Assembly (NCBI RefSeq): GCF_014212125.1
Contig: NZ_JACJVP010000041.1
Location: forward strand, 17,764 to 81,763
Origin: Cohnella nanjingensis
Lineage (GTDB): Bacteria > Bacillota > Bacilli > Paenibacillales > Paenibacillaceae
Length of the DNA: 64,000 nt
Direction of reading: 5' to 3'
Shown: positions 25,505 to 34,189 of the stretch, in pieces
How the letters are laid out: every line of letters starts with the position of its first letter
Numbering within the stretch: the first letter of the stretch is position 1
The notes under the pieces: model-generated
What the model saw: the letters and a program-made list of their open reading frames with translations, nothing else
Database searches by the model: none
Told to the model about the DNA's origin: nothing
Position numbers and translations under genes: made by a program

Positions 25505-26266
25505 TTATTCCTTTCTCCGCAAATCCGAGGGCGATTTGCCGAAATAAGCGTGGAAATGAGAATAGAAATAGTTCAGGTTGGGATATCCGACGGAAAGCGC
25601 GATGCTGATAATTTTCTCTTCCGTGGACCGAATGCGTTCCTGGGCGCGAAGCATCCGGTAGGCCATTAAATATTCCGAAAACTTCTTTTTCGTCTCCTTG
25701 AGGAATAGCTGCCCGAGGTACGTTCCGTTCATACGAAAACGTTCCGCAACCGATTTCAAGCTCAAGTTCTGGGCATACTCCGCCTTGACGATCAACAGAA
25801 TGCGATTGGTCAGCTTGGACAGGCTGTCGTAGCGCACGCCGAGCACCGGGTCCATGTCCAGGTCGTCGCGATTCGCGCCTGCCAGCGTACCGTGCAGATC
25901 TTCTTCGATAATCTTCTCGACCAGATTCTGCAGCTTCGAACGATCGACGGGTTTGAGCAGGTAGTCCTTGACCCCGCAGCGAATGGCCTCCAGCGCATAC
26001 TGGAATTCGCCATAGCCGCTCATGATAATATACTTCGAGGGAAGACGCAGTTCGTTGAGCTTGTGGATGGCGTCATAACCGCGCTGCTTGCCGATACATA
26101 CATCGAAGATAGCCAAATCCGGCAAAAACTCCACCGCCTTCGAAATAGCTCCCTCATACGTTTCGCTCGTCTCGATGCGGCCAAAGCCGTACTTCTCCCA
26201 GTCAATCGTTCGCTTCATTCCCTCCAAAATCTGCGGCTCGTCATCTACGATCAGCAGCTTGTACAT
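25505..26266 (-). CDS. YesN-type response regulator with AraC DNA-binding domain
   Basis: The 253-residue protein has a receiver domain with phospho-acceptor Asp55 (acid pocket DDE at 8-10, Lys106-type KP in LLKPVD) and a C-terminal AraC double helix-turn-helix (about 155-252). The stretch after Asp55 reads DVCIGKQRGYD rather than the usual DxxMPxxDG. It is shorter than many YesN proteins because the linker is small. It overlaps the kinase gene by 26 bases and starts nine bases after AAGGAGG. It should activate the neighbouring importer genes when phosphorylated. Confidence 0.9.
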   Translation of the reverse strand: MYKLLIVDDEPQILEGMKRTIDWEKYGFGRIETSETYEGAISKAVEFLPDLAIFDVCIGKQRGYDAIHKLNELRLPSKYIIMSGYGEFQYALEAIRCGVKDYLLKPVDRSKLQNLVEKIIEEDLHGTLAGANRDDLDMDPVLGVRYDSLSKLTNRILLIVKAEYAQNLSLKSVAERFRMNGTYLGQLFLKETKKKFSEYLMAYRMLRAQERIRSTEEKIISIALSVGYPNLNYFYSHFHAYFGKSPSDLRRKE

Positions 26267-28001
26267 CGTTAGCAGCCTCCTTGGATAGGATCACGGATAT
26301 TTTAACGCCGGCTTCCTCGTTGTTGTCGATCTTCATGGAGAAACCCGCCCCATAGAAAAAGTGCAGCCGGGTATATACGTTACGTAGACCAATGTTGTCC
26401 ACCGGGGCGTCGTCGCTTCTGGAAAGCTTATTCCTGATTTCGGCTAAGCGCTCATCGGAGATCCAGTTGCCGTTGTCCACGATCTCCAGCACGAAACGCT
26501 CCTCTTCCTCCCAGCCGTTAACGATGAGCAGGTTGAACTCGCTCTTTGGGTTAAAGCCGTGAACGAAAAAGTTCTCCGCCAGCGGCTGCAACCAGAATTT
26601 CACGGTGGGCAAGGAGATTAACGCCGGTTCCACATTGAACTGATAATAAAATCGGTCCGGATATTTGAATTCCATGATTTTCAAGTATTTTTGAAGCAAG
26701 TTCAGCTCGCTGCCGAGCGGAATGATATTCTCGTTTTTCACGATCTCACGGTACAGCGCGCCCAGGGTGGCGATGGCGTCGGATGTATAGTCGGCGTTGT
26801 TCACCAGCGCAGAGGAACGAATAACCTCGAGCGTATTATACAAAAAGTGTGGATTTATTTGATGCTGAAGCGCTTTCATTTCAGTTTCTTGCTGCTTGAG
26901 TTTTAGTAGATAATTGGTGCGGATATGCCGATCCAGCTGATGGATCATATCGTCCAATTCCCGGGCGATCATGCCGTATTCGTTTCTCCGGTAGCGGGCC
27001 GGGTTAACCGGCGTAAAATCCGCCGTTTTCACGCGTCCGATGGAAATGATGATCCGCCGCAGGAAGTTCGCATCCTCGCGCAGATTGTAAACGATGAGCA
27101 GCAGGACGCAGATCATCGCAGCCAGCACGATGAGAAACACGATGAGCAGCACATTCGCTTTTTGACGGATCAGCGAGGCCAAATCCACGATGCTGACGAA
27201 CCGATAATTGAACGCGTTGGAGTTGAACGTTACAAAATACGCACGGTCCGCAAATCCCGTCGATAGAAAGCCGTGCGTGCGTCCATCCGCAACGACCCGG
27301 CGAACCAGTTCCTCCGTGTTACGGCTGCTGCCGGCGATCAGGTACACGTCTCCGGAAGCGCTGACTGCCGCAGCTTCATCCAAACGGTCATTTTGCACCG
27401 TCTTAAAAATCCGGTCGCTGCTGACCAGGAATCGGAATTCGCCCAGCTGGCGCGAGATCTGGTTAGGATCCGAAAGCTTTTTGTGGTAGACGAATCCTTT
27501 TTGGATCGTCTCGCGGAACGTTTCATCCGTGTTGGGCAGACGGAATAGAAAACTCGTATTGCCGTTACTGTCAAAGCTCACTACGTTGCCCTCTTGTTCG
27601 GTATGCAAGCTGATTTGCGTGATGTCTCCCTTGCCCCCGTTGCTCAGAAAGGATTTCATATCGTCGGGAAAGGAGACGAGCGGTCGGTTATAGTGGCTGC
27701 CCTGCAGCCTGCTCGTCAGATAGCCTTCCGCGTTATTTCCCAAGAAACTGCGAATGTCGGACACCAGTCCGCTGTTGGAGTACACCCGCTGCATGAATGC
27801 TTCGATACGGTCGGCATCGTACTGAAGGGTATTTTCCACCCGAGAGAACGCTCCGGCGGCCTCGTTCCGAGAATTTCCCACCCATTGATCCAGCAGTACC
27901 GCGCAGGTGAGCGCGCCGAGCGCCAGGCCGATGAGCACTACAAATACCGCATATGCAATGAATTTGCCGCGATAGATCTTGATTCGCATAAATGAACGCA
28001 T
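26241..28001 (-). CDS. YesM-type sensor histidine kinase
   Basis: The 586-residue protein has a membrane segment near residues 12-35, a large extracellular sensor region, a second segment near 280-305, a HAMP linker, a His_kinase domain with INPHFLYNTLEVI near 380-393 (His is the phosphate site), and an ATP-binding domain with DNGNW and GLRNVYTRL. ATG at 28001 follows AAAGGAG with 7 bases spacing. It pairs with the YesN-type regulator encoded next. Confidence 0.9.
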   Translation of the reverse strand: MRSFMRIKIYRGKFIAYAVFVVLIGLALGALTCAVLLDQWVGNSRNEAAGAFSRVENTLQYDADRIEAFMQRVYSNSGLVSDIRSFLGNNAEGYLTSRLQGSHYNRPLVSFPDDMKSFLSNGGKGDITQISLHTEQEGNVVSFDSNGNTSFLFRLPNTDETFRETIQKGFVYHKKLSDPNQISRQLGEFRFLVSSDRIFKTVQNDRLDEAAAVSASGDVYLIAGSSRNTEELVRRVVADGRTHGFLSTGFADRAYFVTFNSNAFNYRFVSIVDLASLIRQKANVLLIVFLIVLAAMICVLLLIVYNLREDANFLRRIIISIGRVKTADFTPVNPARYRRNEYGMIARELDDMIHQLDRHIRTNYLLKLKQQETEMKALQHQINPHFLYNTLEVIRSSALVNNADYTSDAIATLGALYREIVKNENIIPLGSELNLLQKYLKIMEFKYPDRFYYQFNVEPALISLPTVKFWLQPLAENFFVHGFNPKSEFNLLIVNGWEEEERFVLEIVDNGNWISDERLAEIRNKLSRSDDAPVDNIGLRNVYTRLHFFYGAGFSMKIDNNEEAGVKISVILSKEAANDVQAADRR

Positions 28002-28086
28002 GCGGCGTCTCCTTTGCAATAGGCTTTTGTCGCCCCCCACCGCTCAACCATATAACGTTGTTATCGATAAAGGCAATCATGAGTTG

Positions 28087-28125
28087 CCAGAAAACCCGAA
28101 CGGCAATCTCCGCTCGGGTTTTCTG
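28087..28125 (-). terminator. Terminator between binding-protein gene and yesM-like gene
   Basis: Perfect 13-base arms CCAGAAAACCCGA / TCGGGTTTTCTGG. The T-run lies inside the arm rather than after it, so it may be a partial terminator or a stability hairpin that sets a high level of the binding protein over the sensor genes. Confidence 0.7.
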
Positions 28126-28145
28126 GATGTTGATGACCTACAAGA

Positions 28146-29663
28146 TTATTTGAAATACGTATCGATTTGCTCTTGGGCGGCCTTCATAATCGTATCCATG
28201 CCGGCGGCCTTCAGTTCCGCCACGATCTTCGGTACCGTCTTCTCCGGATCGGAAGCGCCTGTAAGCAGTTCATAACGATATTTGTCCCATACCGCTTTCG
28301 TATTGGCCACTTCGGTGCTCAGCTTGCTGATGTCCAGAGCAAAGCCCAAGTTCGTGGAGGAAGTCGCTTGATCGTTTAGCTTGCGGACTTGATCCCACTG
28401 ATCGACTGGAGCGCCTTTCGTTACAGCCAGGTCGAAGAACGTACCTTGCGTATAAGCGGCCAACGGCCATGTATCCGTTTTGCGCTCAACCACTTTCTCG
28501 CCATCCACGTTGTCATAGTCGACGCCCAGCTCGCCGAAGGCCAGCATATTGCGCAGCTTCGGATCCGTATTGACCAGTTGCAGATATTTCAAAGCTTCAT
28601 TCTTATATTTCGAATTGGCCGAGATGGCGTTCAGGGAACCTTGGATCGTGCTCGTCGTGTAAATCGGACCAAAGATTTGGAACATGTCGTACTTCTGAAC
28701 GCCTTCCGTGATCTGCCAGTTCGCTTCCGCGCCAGGGAATGCCTGCGCCGCGAAGAACGGGCGGCCCTTGTCCGCTTCGGTTTTAGTCGGTGCATCCGGA
28801 TTGACGATGCCGTCCTTGTACCATTGGTGCAGCAGCTTCAGACCGTCCATGATGTCCGGCTGCTCCAGCACGGAGACGACTTTGCGGGAAGCGTCGTCGA
28901 CTTTGACGCCGATTGGCGCCAGACCGAGCGTCATATCATCGTAGCCGTTGAAGAATCCGTTAAATCCGTCGCCTTGGGTGAGCGACAGCGGGTAGAAGCT
29001 TTTGCCTTCGCCGGCCTTCATATCGCGGAACGGTTTGTCGAGGTCTTTCAACGTCTTGATGCCAGCAGTATCGATGCCGTATTTCTGCACGTACTTGTCG
29101 TCGAACACCCAGTATTGGGTCAAAGACGAGTCCTTGTACGTCGGCACGGAGTAGATTTTCCCGCCGATCTTCGTGCCGTCCCAGACCTTCTGAGGGATGA
29201 GCTTGTAGAGCTCGGGCGATTCGCTTTGCACCGAGTCGGTCAAGTCGGCAAACGCGCCCATGGCAACTTGCTGACTGTACTTGCTGTTGTTCGTAAACAT
29301 GATGTCGAAAGGCTCGCCGGTGTTCACGATTGTATTGATCTTCGTATCCCAGTCGCCCCAGCTTGCTACCTTGATGTCGACTTTCACGCCGATCTTCTCG
29401 GCCGTGTATTCGTTCATCGCTGCGACGGCTTTGTCGAAATTGGCAGGCATTTGGCCGCCAATCGTCCACCATACCAGCGTAGGCGCATTGCCCGAATCGG
29501 CAGGCTTGGTCGCTTCCGTCTGTGTGTTAGCAGGCGTGTTGGCGTTGGAAGGCGTGCTGCCGCTTGACTCGGAATTGGAATTCGAGGATCCGCAGCCCGC
29601 AAGAGCGGTTGTCAAGAGCGCCGCCGCACTGATTGCAAGCAGTTGCTTCTTTGTCTTTTTCAT
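28146..29663 (-). CDS. Solute-binding lipoprotein (LplA-like)
   Basis: The 505-residue protein has a lipoprotein signal ending LAGC (Cys24), a Ser/Asn/Thr/Pro tether (about 25-60) and a solute-binding domain with a DUF3502-like C-terminus (KAVWDKYRYELLTGASDP). ATG at 29663 is preferred over 29669 because GGGAGG lies eight bases before it. It is third in the leftward order after the two permeases, so it is the main binding protein of this importer. Ligand probably a complex sugar; unproven. Confidence 0.87.
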   Translation of the reverse strand: MKKTKKQLLAISAAALLTTALAGCGSSNSNSESSGSTPSNANTPANTQTEATKPADSGNAPTLVWWTIGGQMPANFDKAVAAMNEYTAEKIGVKVDIKVASWGDWDTKINTIVNTGEPFDIMFTNNSKYSQQVAMGAFADLTDSVQSESPELYKLIPQKVWDGTKIGGKIYSVPTYKDSSLTQYWVFDDKYVQKYGIDTAGIKTLKDLDKPFRDMKAGEGKSFYPLSLTQGDGFNGFFNGYDDMTLGLAPIGVKVDDASRKVVSVLEQPDIMDGLKLLHQWYKDGIVNPDAPTKTEADKGRPFFAAQAFPGAEANWQITEGVQKYDMFQIFGPIYTTSTIQGSLNAISANSKYKNEALKYLQLVNTDPKLRNMLAFGELGVDYDNVDGEKVVERKTDTWPLAAYTQGTFFDLAVTKGAPVDQWDQVRKLNDQATSSTNLGFALDISKLSTEVANTKAVWDKYRYELLTGASDPEKTVPKIVAELKAAGMDTIMKAAQEQIDTYFK

Positions 29664-29755
29664 ATCCATTTCCTCCCTTTGATCTCTTTCTTCTTTCCCA
29701 CCGTCTACCTCGTGCGGTGGATATCATAAACCAGACGAATCCGGTTTATTTCGGG

Positions 29756-30685
29756 TTATCCTTTCACGGCGCCCACCGTCAGACCGGAAATAAAGTATTT
29801 CTGGAAGAACGGGTAGGCAACGGCCACGGGAACCACAATGACGATGGCCACGGCCATGCGCGCGGATTCCTTGGGCATGGTGGCGACAAGCTCCGCATAG
29901 CTGATGCCCATGCTGGAAGCGTTCTTCGCCAGGGCGTCCACGTTGGTCATCAAACTGTTCAACAACGCCTGCAGCGAGTACAGGCTCTGGTTGTTGATGT
30001 ACAGCATGGATTGGAACCAATCATTCCAATAGGCGAAACAAAGGAACAATCCGACGGTGGCCAGTACCGGCAGCGAAATCGGCAGCACGATCGAGCAGAA
30101 GATGCGCAGCTGGCCCGCGCCGTCCATTTCGGCGGATTCGATCAGCGCGTCCGGAATGGTGCTTCTGAAAAAGGTTTTGCAAATGATGACGTTGAAGGAG
30201 GAGACGGCCAGCGGCAGAATCAGCGCCCATACCGTATCTTTCAGGCCCAGTAAATTCGAGTTGATATAGTAGCTGGACACCAAACCTCCGTTGAACACCA
30301 TCGGGATGAATACGATCCAGGTCAGCAGCCCTTTAAGCTTGTAATTCGGCCGGGAAATGACATACCCCATCGAAGTCGTAAGCAACACGCCCAGCGCAGT
30401 GCCGACGACGGTAACAAGCACGGAGATGCCGAGCGCCCTAGTAATCATCTTCCCTTGGTGCGCAATATAGTGATAAGCCTCTCCGGAAAAAGCCGCCGGA
30501 AAGAGATGATAGCCGTTATTGCGGATAGAATCCTCGCTGGTTAGCGATATGGACAGTACCACGAGGACTGGCACGAGGCAAACCAACGCCAATAGAATAA
30601 AGATCAGATGGAAACCCACGTTCGCGGCGGTCCCGATCCGGTTGAATTTGTCGAGACCCGTCTCATACTTCGCTCTCGTATTCAT
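29756..30685 (-). CDS. ABC importer permease, YtcP/LplC-like
   Basis: The 309-residue protein has six hydrophobic segments and an EAA-type loop (IESAEMDGAGQLRIFCSIV). The start follows GGAGGAAGCGGGAA. It is of the carbohydrate importer permease type that ends in TVGAVKG, common in Paenibacillus LplC/YtcP proteins. It pairs with the LplB-like protein encoded 15 bases upstream. No ATPase gene is present here; such importers usually share an MsmK-type ATPase, and the UgpC-like protein in this window is one candidate. Confidence 0.87.
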   Translation of the reverse strand: MNTRAKYETGLDKFNRIGTAANVGFHLIFILLALVCLVPVLVVLSISLTSEDSIRNNGYHLFPAAFSGEAYHYIAHQGKMITRALGISVLVTVVGTALGVLLTTSMGYVISRPNYKLKGLLTWIVFIPMVFNGGLVSSYYINSNLLGLKDTVWALILPLAVSSFNVIICKTFFRSTIPDALIESAEMDGAGQLRIFCSIVLPISLPVLATVGLFLCFAYWNDWFQSMLYINNQSLYSLQALLNSLMTNVDALAKNASSMGISYAELVATMPKESARMAVAIVIVVPVAVAYPFFQKYFISGLTVGAVKG

Positions 30686-30700
30686 TTCCCGCTTCCTCCT

Positions 30701-31645
30701 TTACATCATTGCACTGTCCGGATCAACACGGCGAACGACCCAGTTGGCAATCAGAATGGTCACACAACCCATCACGGATTGTACGAAAGCGGAAGCGGAA
30801 GCCATGCCTACCGTAGCGGTCTTGAGCTGCTTGTACACGAGAACGTCAATAGTAGTCGCTACGTTGAACAACGAGTTGGAATCCCGAGGCACTTGGAAGA
30901 ACAAACCGAAATCCGTGTAGAAGATGCGGCCTACAGCCAAGATGAACATCATCACGATGACAAGCTTCATGAGAGGCAGCGTAATAAATCGCGCTTGCTG
31001 CCACTTGGAAGCGCCGTCGATTACGGCAGCCTCGTAATACGTGCTGTCGATGCCGGTGATGGTCGCCAAATAGACAACCATACCGTAGCCCAATCCCTTC
31101 CATACATTCATGAAGACAAGAAAGTACGGCCAATATTTAGGCTCCATATACCAGTTCACGGGATCCTTGCCCAGGTCGGCCAGGAATTGATTGGCGATTC
31201 CTTTATCGAAGCTTAGAAACGCCCAAACAATGGCGGAAACAACGACCCAGGACAGGAAGTACGGCAAGAACATCATCGTTTGATAGATTTTGCCGGCCTT
31301 CCTGCTGTGCAGTTGACCGATCATCAGCGCTAATGTGACGGGTACCGCGATGCTCAGAATGATGAATATCAAATTGTATCCCAGCGTATTGCGGATTACG
31401 ACCCAAGCATCGTTCGACTTGAACAGAAATTCAAAGTTTTTGAACCCGGTCCATTCGCTGTGTATGACGTTGCTCAGAAAACCCCCGTGGATCTTGAAAT
31501 CTTTAAAGGCAATAATGAGGCCGAACATCGGCAAGAAACAAAACAAGATGTACCAGATGGTCGTCGGCAAGGCCAGAAGCGTCAGTTCGGTATCCTGTGT
31601 GCGCCAGCGCGTTCGCAGGCGTTTTCGTCCGCCCTTCATGTCCAT
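30701..31645 (-). CDS. lplB: ABC importer permease, LplB-like
   Basis: The 314-residue protein has six hydrophobic segments and an EAA loop (YEAAVIDGASKWQQARFI). It resembles LplB/YteP permeases. ATG at 31645 has AAGGAG at eight bases; the GTG three codons earlier overlaps that site and is unlikely. First gene of the leftward importer operon; a cre-like site lies just upstream. Confidence 0.87.
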   Translation of the reverse strand: MDMKGGRKRLRTRWRTQDTELTLLALPTTIWYILFCFLPMFGLIIAFKDFKIHGGFLSNVIHSEWTGFKNFEFLFKSNDAWVVIRNTLGYNLIFIILSIAVPVTLALMIGQLHSRKAGKIYQTMMFLPYFLSWVVVSAIVWAFLSFDKGIANQFLADLGKDPVNWYMEPKYWPYFLVFMNVWKGLGYGMVVYLATITGIDSTYYEAAVIDGASKWQQARFITLPLMKLVIVMMFILAVGRIFYTDFGLFFQVPRDSNSLFNVATTIDVLVYKQLKTATVGMASASAFVQSVMGCVTILIANWVVRRVDPDSAMM

Positions 31646-31679
31646 GTTAGCCACTCCTTGCGTTTGATCGCGTTCAGCG

Positions 31680-31693
31680 TGTACACGCTTTCA
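31680..31693 (-). promoter_or_regulatory. Candidate cre site (CcpA)
   Basis: TGAAAGCGTGTACA on the minus strand matches the catabolite-repression consensus except at one position. It lies about 35 bases before the lplB-like start, where CcpA would repress a sugar operon. Confidence 0.4.
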
Positions 31694-31745
31694 GTCCTCC
31701 GTAAGGGCATTCGCTGAACATCCTGCTCAATCTTATTGATGTCAT

Positions 31746-32121
31746 TGTATAGAAAGTCGCCAGCTGCATTCTAGACAAAAAACATGAGACCGCAGTCAAC
31801 AAACGTTAGATTTTTGGGGGGGAAGTGGGGCTTCATGGCAAGGAGCGTACCGGCCATTCGTTACAATTCGGGTAAAAAAAGAAGCTTTCAACCGCCTTCA
31901 ATCTACGGTTTGAATGCTTCGCGACAATAATCGGGGATTTTTTGAAGTTTATCGAGGAGTTCGGCCTTAATCACCCGGCTGCGGGCGAACTCCGTTTAAG
32001 CGCTGCCGCGCGGATAAACGCAATCTCGTCGCCTTCGCCGAATGCCGCGAAGCCGAATGTCTGCGGATGCATGAATCGGACAACGACTTCAAACTGGATG
32101 GTTAGAATGAAGCGGCCTGAA
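31746..32121. other. Intergenic region before the importer operon
   Basis: Holds a terminator (31873-31920) and, on the minus strand between about 32100 and 31968, a stop-bounded frame reading FEVVVRFMHPQTFGFAAFGE and on. That stretch has coding-like composition but no start, so it may be the tail of a lost gene. Nothing else is supported. Confidence 0.4.
31873..31920 (-). terminator. Rho-independent terminator
   Basis: GAAGCATTCAAACCG pairs with CGGTTGAAAGCTTC (one mismatch, one bulge) and is followed by seven T on the minus strand. It is the first terminator downstream of the AraC-type gene. Confidence 0.8.
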
Positions 32122-32952
32122 TTATCTATAGATGATCTCACCCACATCGTTTTGCAGCGCCGTATATCTGGTTGGAGAGTACCCTATGAATCGTTTGAAT
32201 TCCTTTATGAAGTGCGCTTGATCGTAGTAGTGATCGTTGAAATGTCTGCTTTGCAGGAAGCCGCTCTTGTCTCGGAGCAACGCTTGGAAGCATGATTGGA
32301 AACGAACGATCGAGGAGAATGCTTTGGGGCCGATGCCCAGCCGCTCCGCAAACTTGGCGCGAAGCCACCGATCGCTTCGTCCCGTCTCGTGCGAGAGCGC
32401 AGCCATCGAGATCAGGCCGCGCGCGTTCATGATCGCAGCCGCGACATGTTCGAACGTCTCGTCCCTCTCCGTCCGGTTGAGCGCCCAGATCAGGTATTCT
32501 TGAAGCAGAACTGCCTTATCCTCCGGATTCGACGCCAGATACATCCGCTCTTCCAGGATGCGGGCGGCAGGTGTGCCGATAAGCTCGCCAAACGTCACGA
32601 TTGTATTGCGCAATTCGTGCTGCGGAACGGCGAGCAGACGATAGGCGGCAGCGGGATTGAGTTCGATACTGATGCAGCCGAACGGCTTGCCTCGATCGAA
32701 ATCAGCAATAGTAGGGCAGTCAGATACTCCTGCGACGAACAGCTGGTGTTTCGCCATCAGAGAAGCATGTTCGCCGATCCGGCCCACAAGATGCCCCTCA
32801 TAGTGCAAGAGCAGCTTCACGGCGCCATTGGGCGCGATGGTCTGCATCTCAGCTTTGCCAAGCCTCCCACTGCTCTCGAACACCCAGATGTCTTTGATGT
32901 ATTCTTTCAGAACAGGGCTCGGCGATAATCGCCTGATGGCAAGGTTGCTCAT
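32122..32952 (-). CDS. AraC family transcription regulator
   Basis: The 276-residue protein has an N-terminal sensor part (DUF6597-like opening LSPSPVLKEYIKDIWVFES) and a C-terminal AraC domain (ISMAALSHETGRSDRWLRAKF, then FIKEFKRFIGYSPTRY). ATG at 32952 follows AGGTGA at seven bases. It is divergent from the DoxX/VOC genes and probably controls them. Confidence 0.87.
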   Translation of the reverse strand: MSNLAIRRLSPSPVLKEYIKDIWVFESSGRLGKAEMQTIAPNGAVKLLLHYEGHLVGRIGEHASLMAKHQLFVAGVSDCPTIADFDRGKPFGCISIELNPAAAYRLLAVPQHELRNTIVTFGELIGTPAARILEERMYLASNPEDKAVLLQEYLIWALNRTERDETFEHVAAAIMNARGLISMAALSHETGRSDRWLRAKFAERLGIGPKAFSSIVRFQSCFQALLRDKSGFLQSRHFNDHYYDQAHFIKEFKRFIGYSPTRYTALQNDVGEIIYR

Positions 32953-33137
32953 GGGGATCTCACCTCTGGAATTTCTGCTTGTGGTAATAATATACGACAA
33001 AACGTTGGATAAACCTCTCGGGCAAAGACAGAATTAATCATGAATATTCCGATTCGTACAATACAGATTGTCCCAGTTGATATACCATTTAAAAAATTAC
33101 TTAGGGAATCATCCTCAATCAAAGGAGATCATAATCG

Positions 33138-33527
33138 ATGAAATGGGCATCACGCATTCTGCAAGGATTATTAGTGCTGGATTTTCTGTTTGCTGGTGCT
33201 ACTAAGATCTTCTCGAGTACCGACCAGATCAGGGAGCTGTTCACCGACAAGTTGGGTACGCCGGTTGCTTTGATCTACACAGTCGGCGTTTTCGAAGCGC
33301 TGGCGGCGCTGGTTCTTCTCGCAGGCTACCGCAGTCATAAAGCGGCAGTTGCATCGATCGCCGTCATGCTTGTCATCTTGATCGGTGCGACTGTGACGAA
33401 CCTCGTAGCAGGTCTCGTTGGGGATGCCATGGTGCCGTTTGTGATCTTGATCTTTGTGGCCATCCTTATGTACCTGAAGCGTGATTCGCTCAAGAGCTTT
33501 GCCGGCGCGAACTCAGTGTCTAAGTAA
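33138..33527 (+). CDS. DoxX family membrane protein
   Basis: The 129-residue protein has four hydrophobic segments and the DoxX opening (ILQGLLVLDFLFAGATKI). DoxX proteins are small four-helix membrane proteins tied to redox or thiol stress in some species. It lies between the divergent AraC regulator and a VOC protein gene, 60 bases apart, and is probably cotranscribed with the latter. Confidence 0.85.
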   Translation: MKWASRILQGLLVLDFLFAGATKIFSSTDQIRELFTDKLGTPVALIYTVGVFEALAALVLLAGYRSHKAAVASIAVMLVILIGATVTNLVAGLVGDAMVPFVILIFVAILMYLKRDSLKSFAGANSVSK

Positions 33528-33587
33528 CGCAGGAGTTGGATTTACCGCTTGGAAAAACACTAAGCGGATTTTATAAAAAAGGATGCG

Positions 33588-34013
33588 ATGACCAAAATGG
33601 CTTACAAATCGAGTCAAACGTACATCAACTTGCCTGTAAAAGACATCAATCGAACGAAGGATTTTTTTGGCAGTATCGGCTTTGAGTTCAACCCCCAATT
33701 CTCCGATGAGAATTCGGCCTGCCTGGTGATCAACGACAATACTTTCGTTCAGCTGCTTAAGGAATCATATTTCCAGACGTTTATCAACAAGCCGATTGCC
33801 AATGTTGCCAGCGGCGCAGCAGGAATTATCGCACTGTCCGCCGACAGCAGAGACCATGTGAACGAACTGGTAGACAAGGCTTTGGCCGCTGGAGGCAAGC
33901 AGTCCAAAGAACCGGCTGATCACGGGTTCATGTATGTGAGAAGCTTCGAGGACCTGGACGGTCATCTGTGGGAATTTGCTTACTTTGACGCAAGTGCCTA
34001 TACCCAATCGTAA
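33588..34013 (+). CDS. VOC (glyoxalase/bleomycin resistance) family protein
   Basis: The 141-residue protein shows the beta-alpha-beta-beta-beta VOC fold: TYINLPVKDINRTKDFFGSI at the start and RSFEDLDGHLWEFAYFD at the end, where the Glu is a usual metal ligand. It resembles the YdeO/lactoylglutathione-lyase-like group. Substrate unknown. Two ATGs nine bases apart (33588, 33597) both fit AAGGA. Confidence 0.85.
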   Translation: MTKMAYKSSQTYINLPVKDINRTKDFFGSIGFEFNPQFSDENSACLVINDNTFVQLLKESYFQTFINKPIANVASGAAGIIALSADSRDHVNELVDKALAAGGKQSKEPADHGFMYVRSFEDLDGHLWEFAYFDASAYTQS

Positions 34014-34075
34014 GTTCGGTACACAAGAATGATATTGGCTAATGCGATTGTTTCGCTTAGTCTCAGATTGAAGAC

Positions 34076-34115
34076 AAACGCCCTCGTTTCAGGATGAAAC
34101 GAAGGCGTTTTGTTT
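34076..34115 (+). terminator. Rho-independent terminator
   Basis: AAACGCC(C)TCGTTTCA pairs with TGAAACGA(A)GGCGTTT, followed by TGTTT. Ends the DoxX-VOC transcript. Confidence 0.88.
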
Positions 34116-34131
34116 CTAACGGCAGGTTTTT

Positions 34132-34167
34132 AAGAAAAGACGCATCCCAAGTGTCCTTAGATGCGTC
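34132..34167 (-). terminator. Rho-independent terminator
   Basis: GACGCATC / GATGCGTC hairpin followed by TTTTCTT on the minus strand; ends the leucine-rich protein gene. Confidence 0.85.
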
Positions 34168-34189
34168 CTAATATGGATATTGAATTCTG

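Noticed and set aside
31942..32295. Small + frame opposite the AraC gene
   Set aside because: Most of it is antisense to the AraC DNA-binding domain; no ribosome site.
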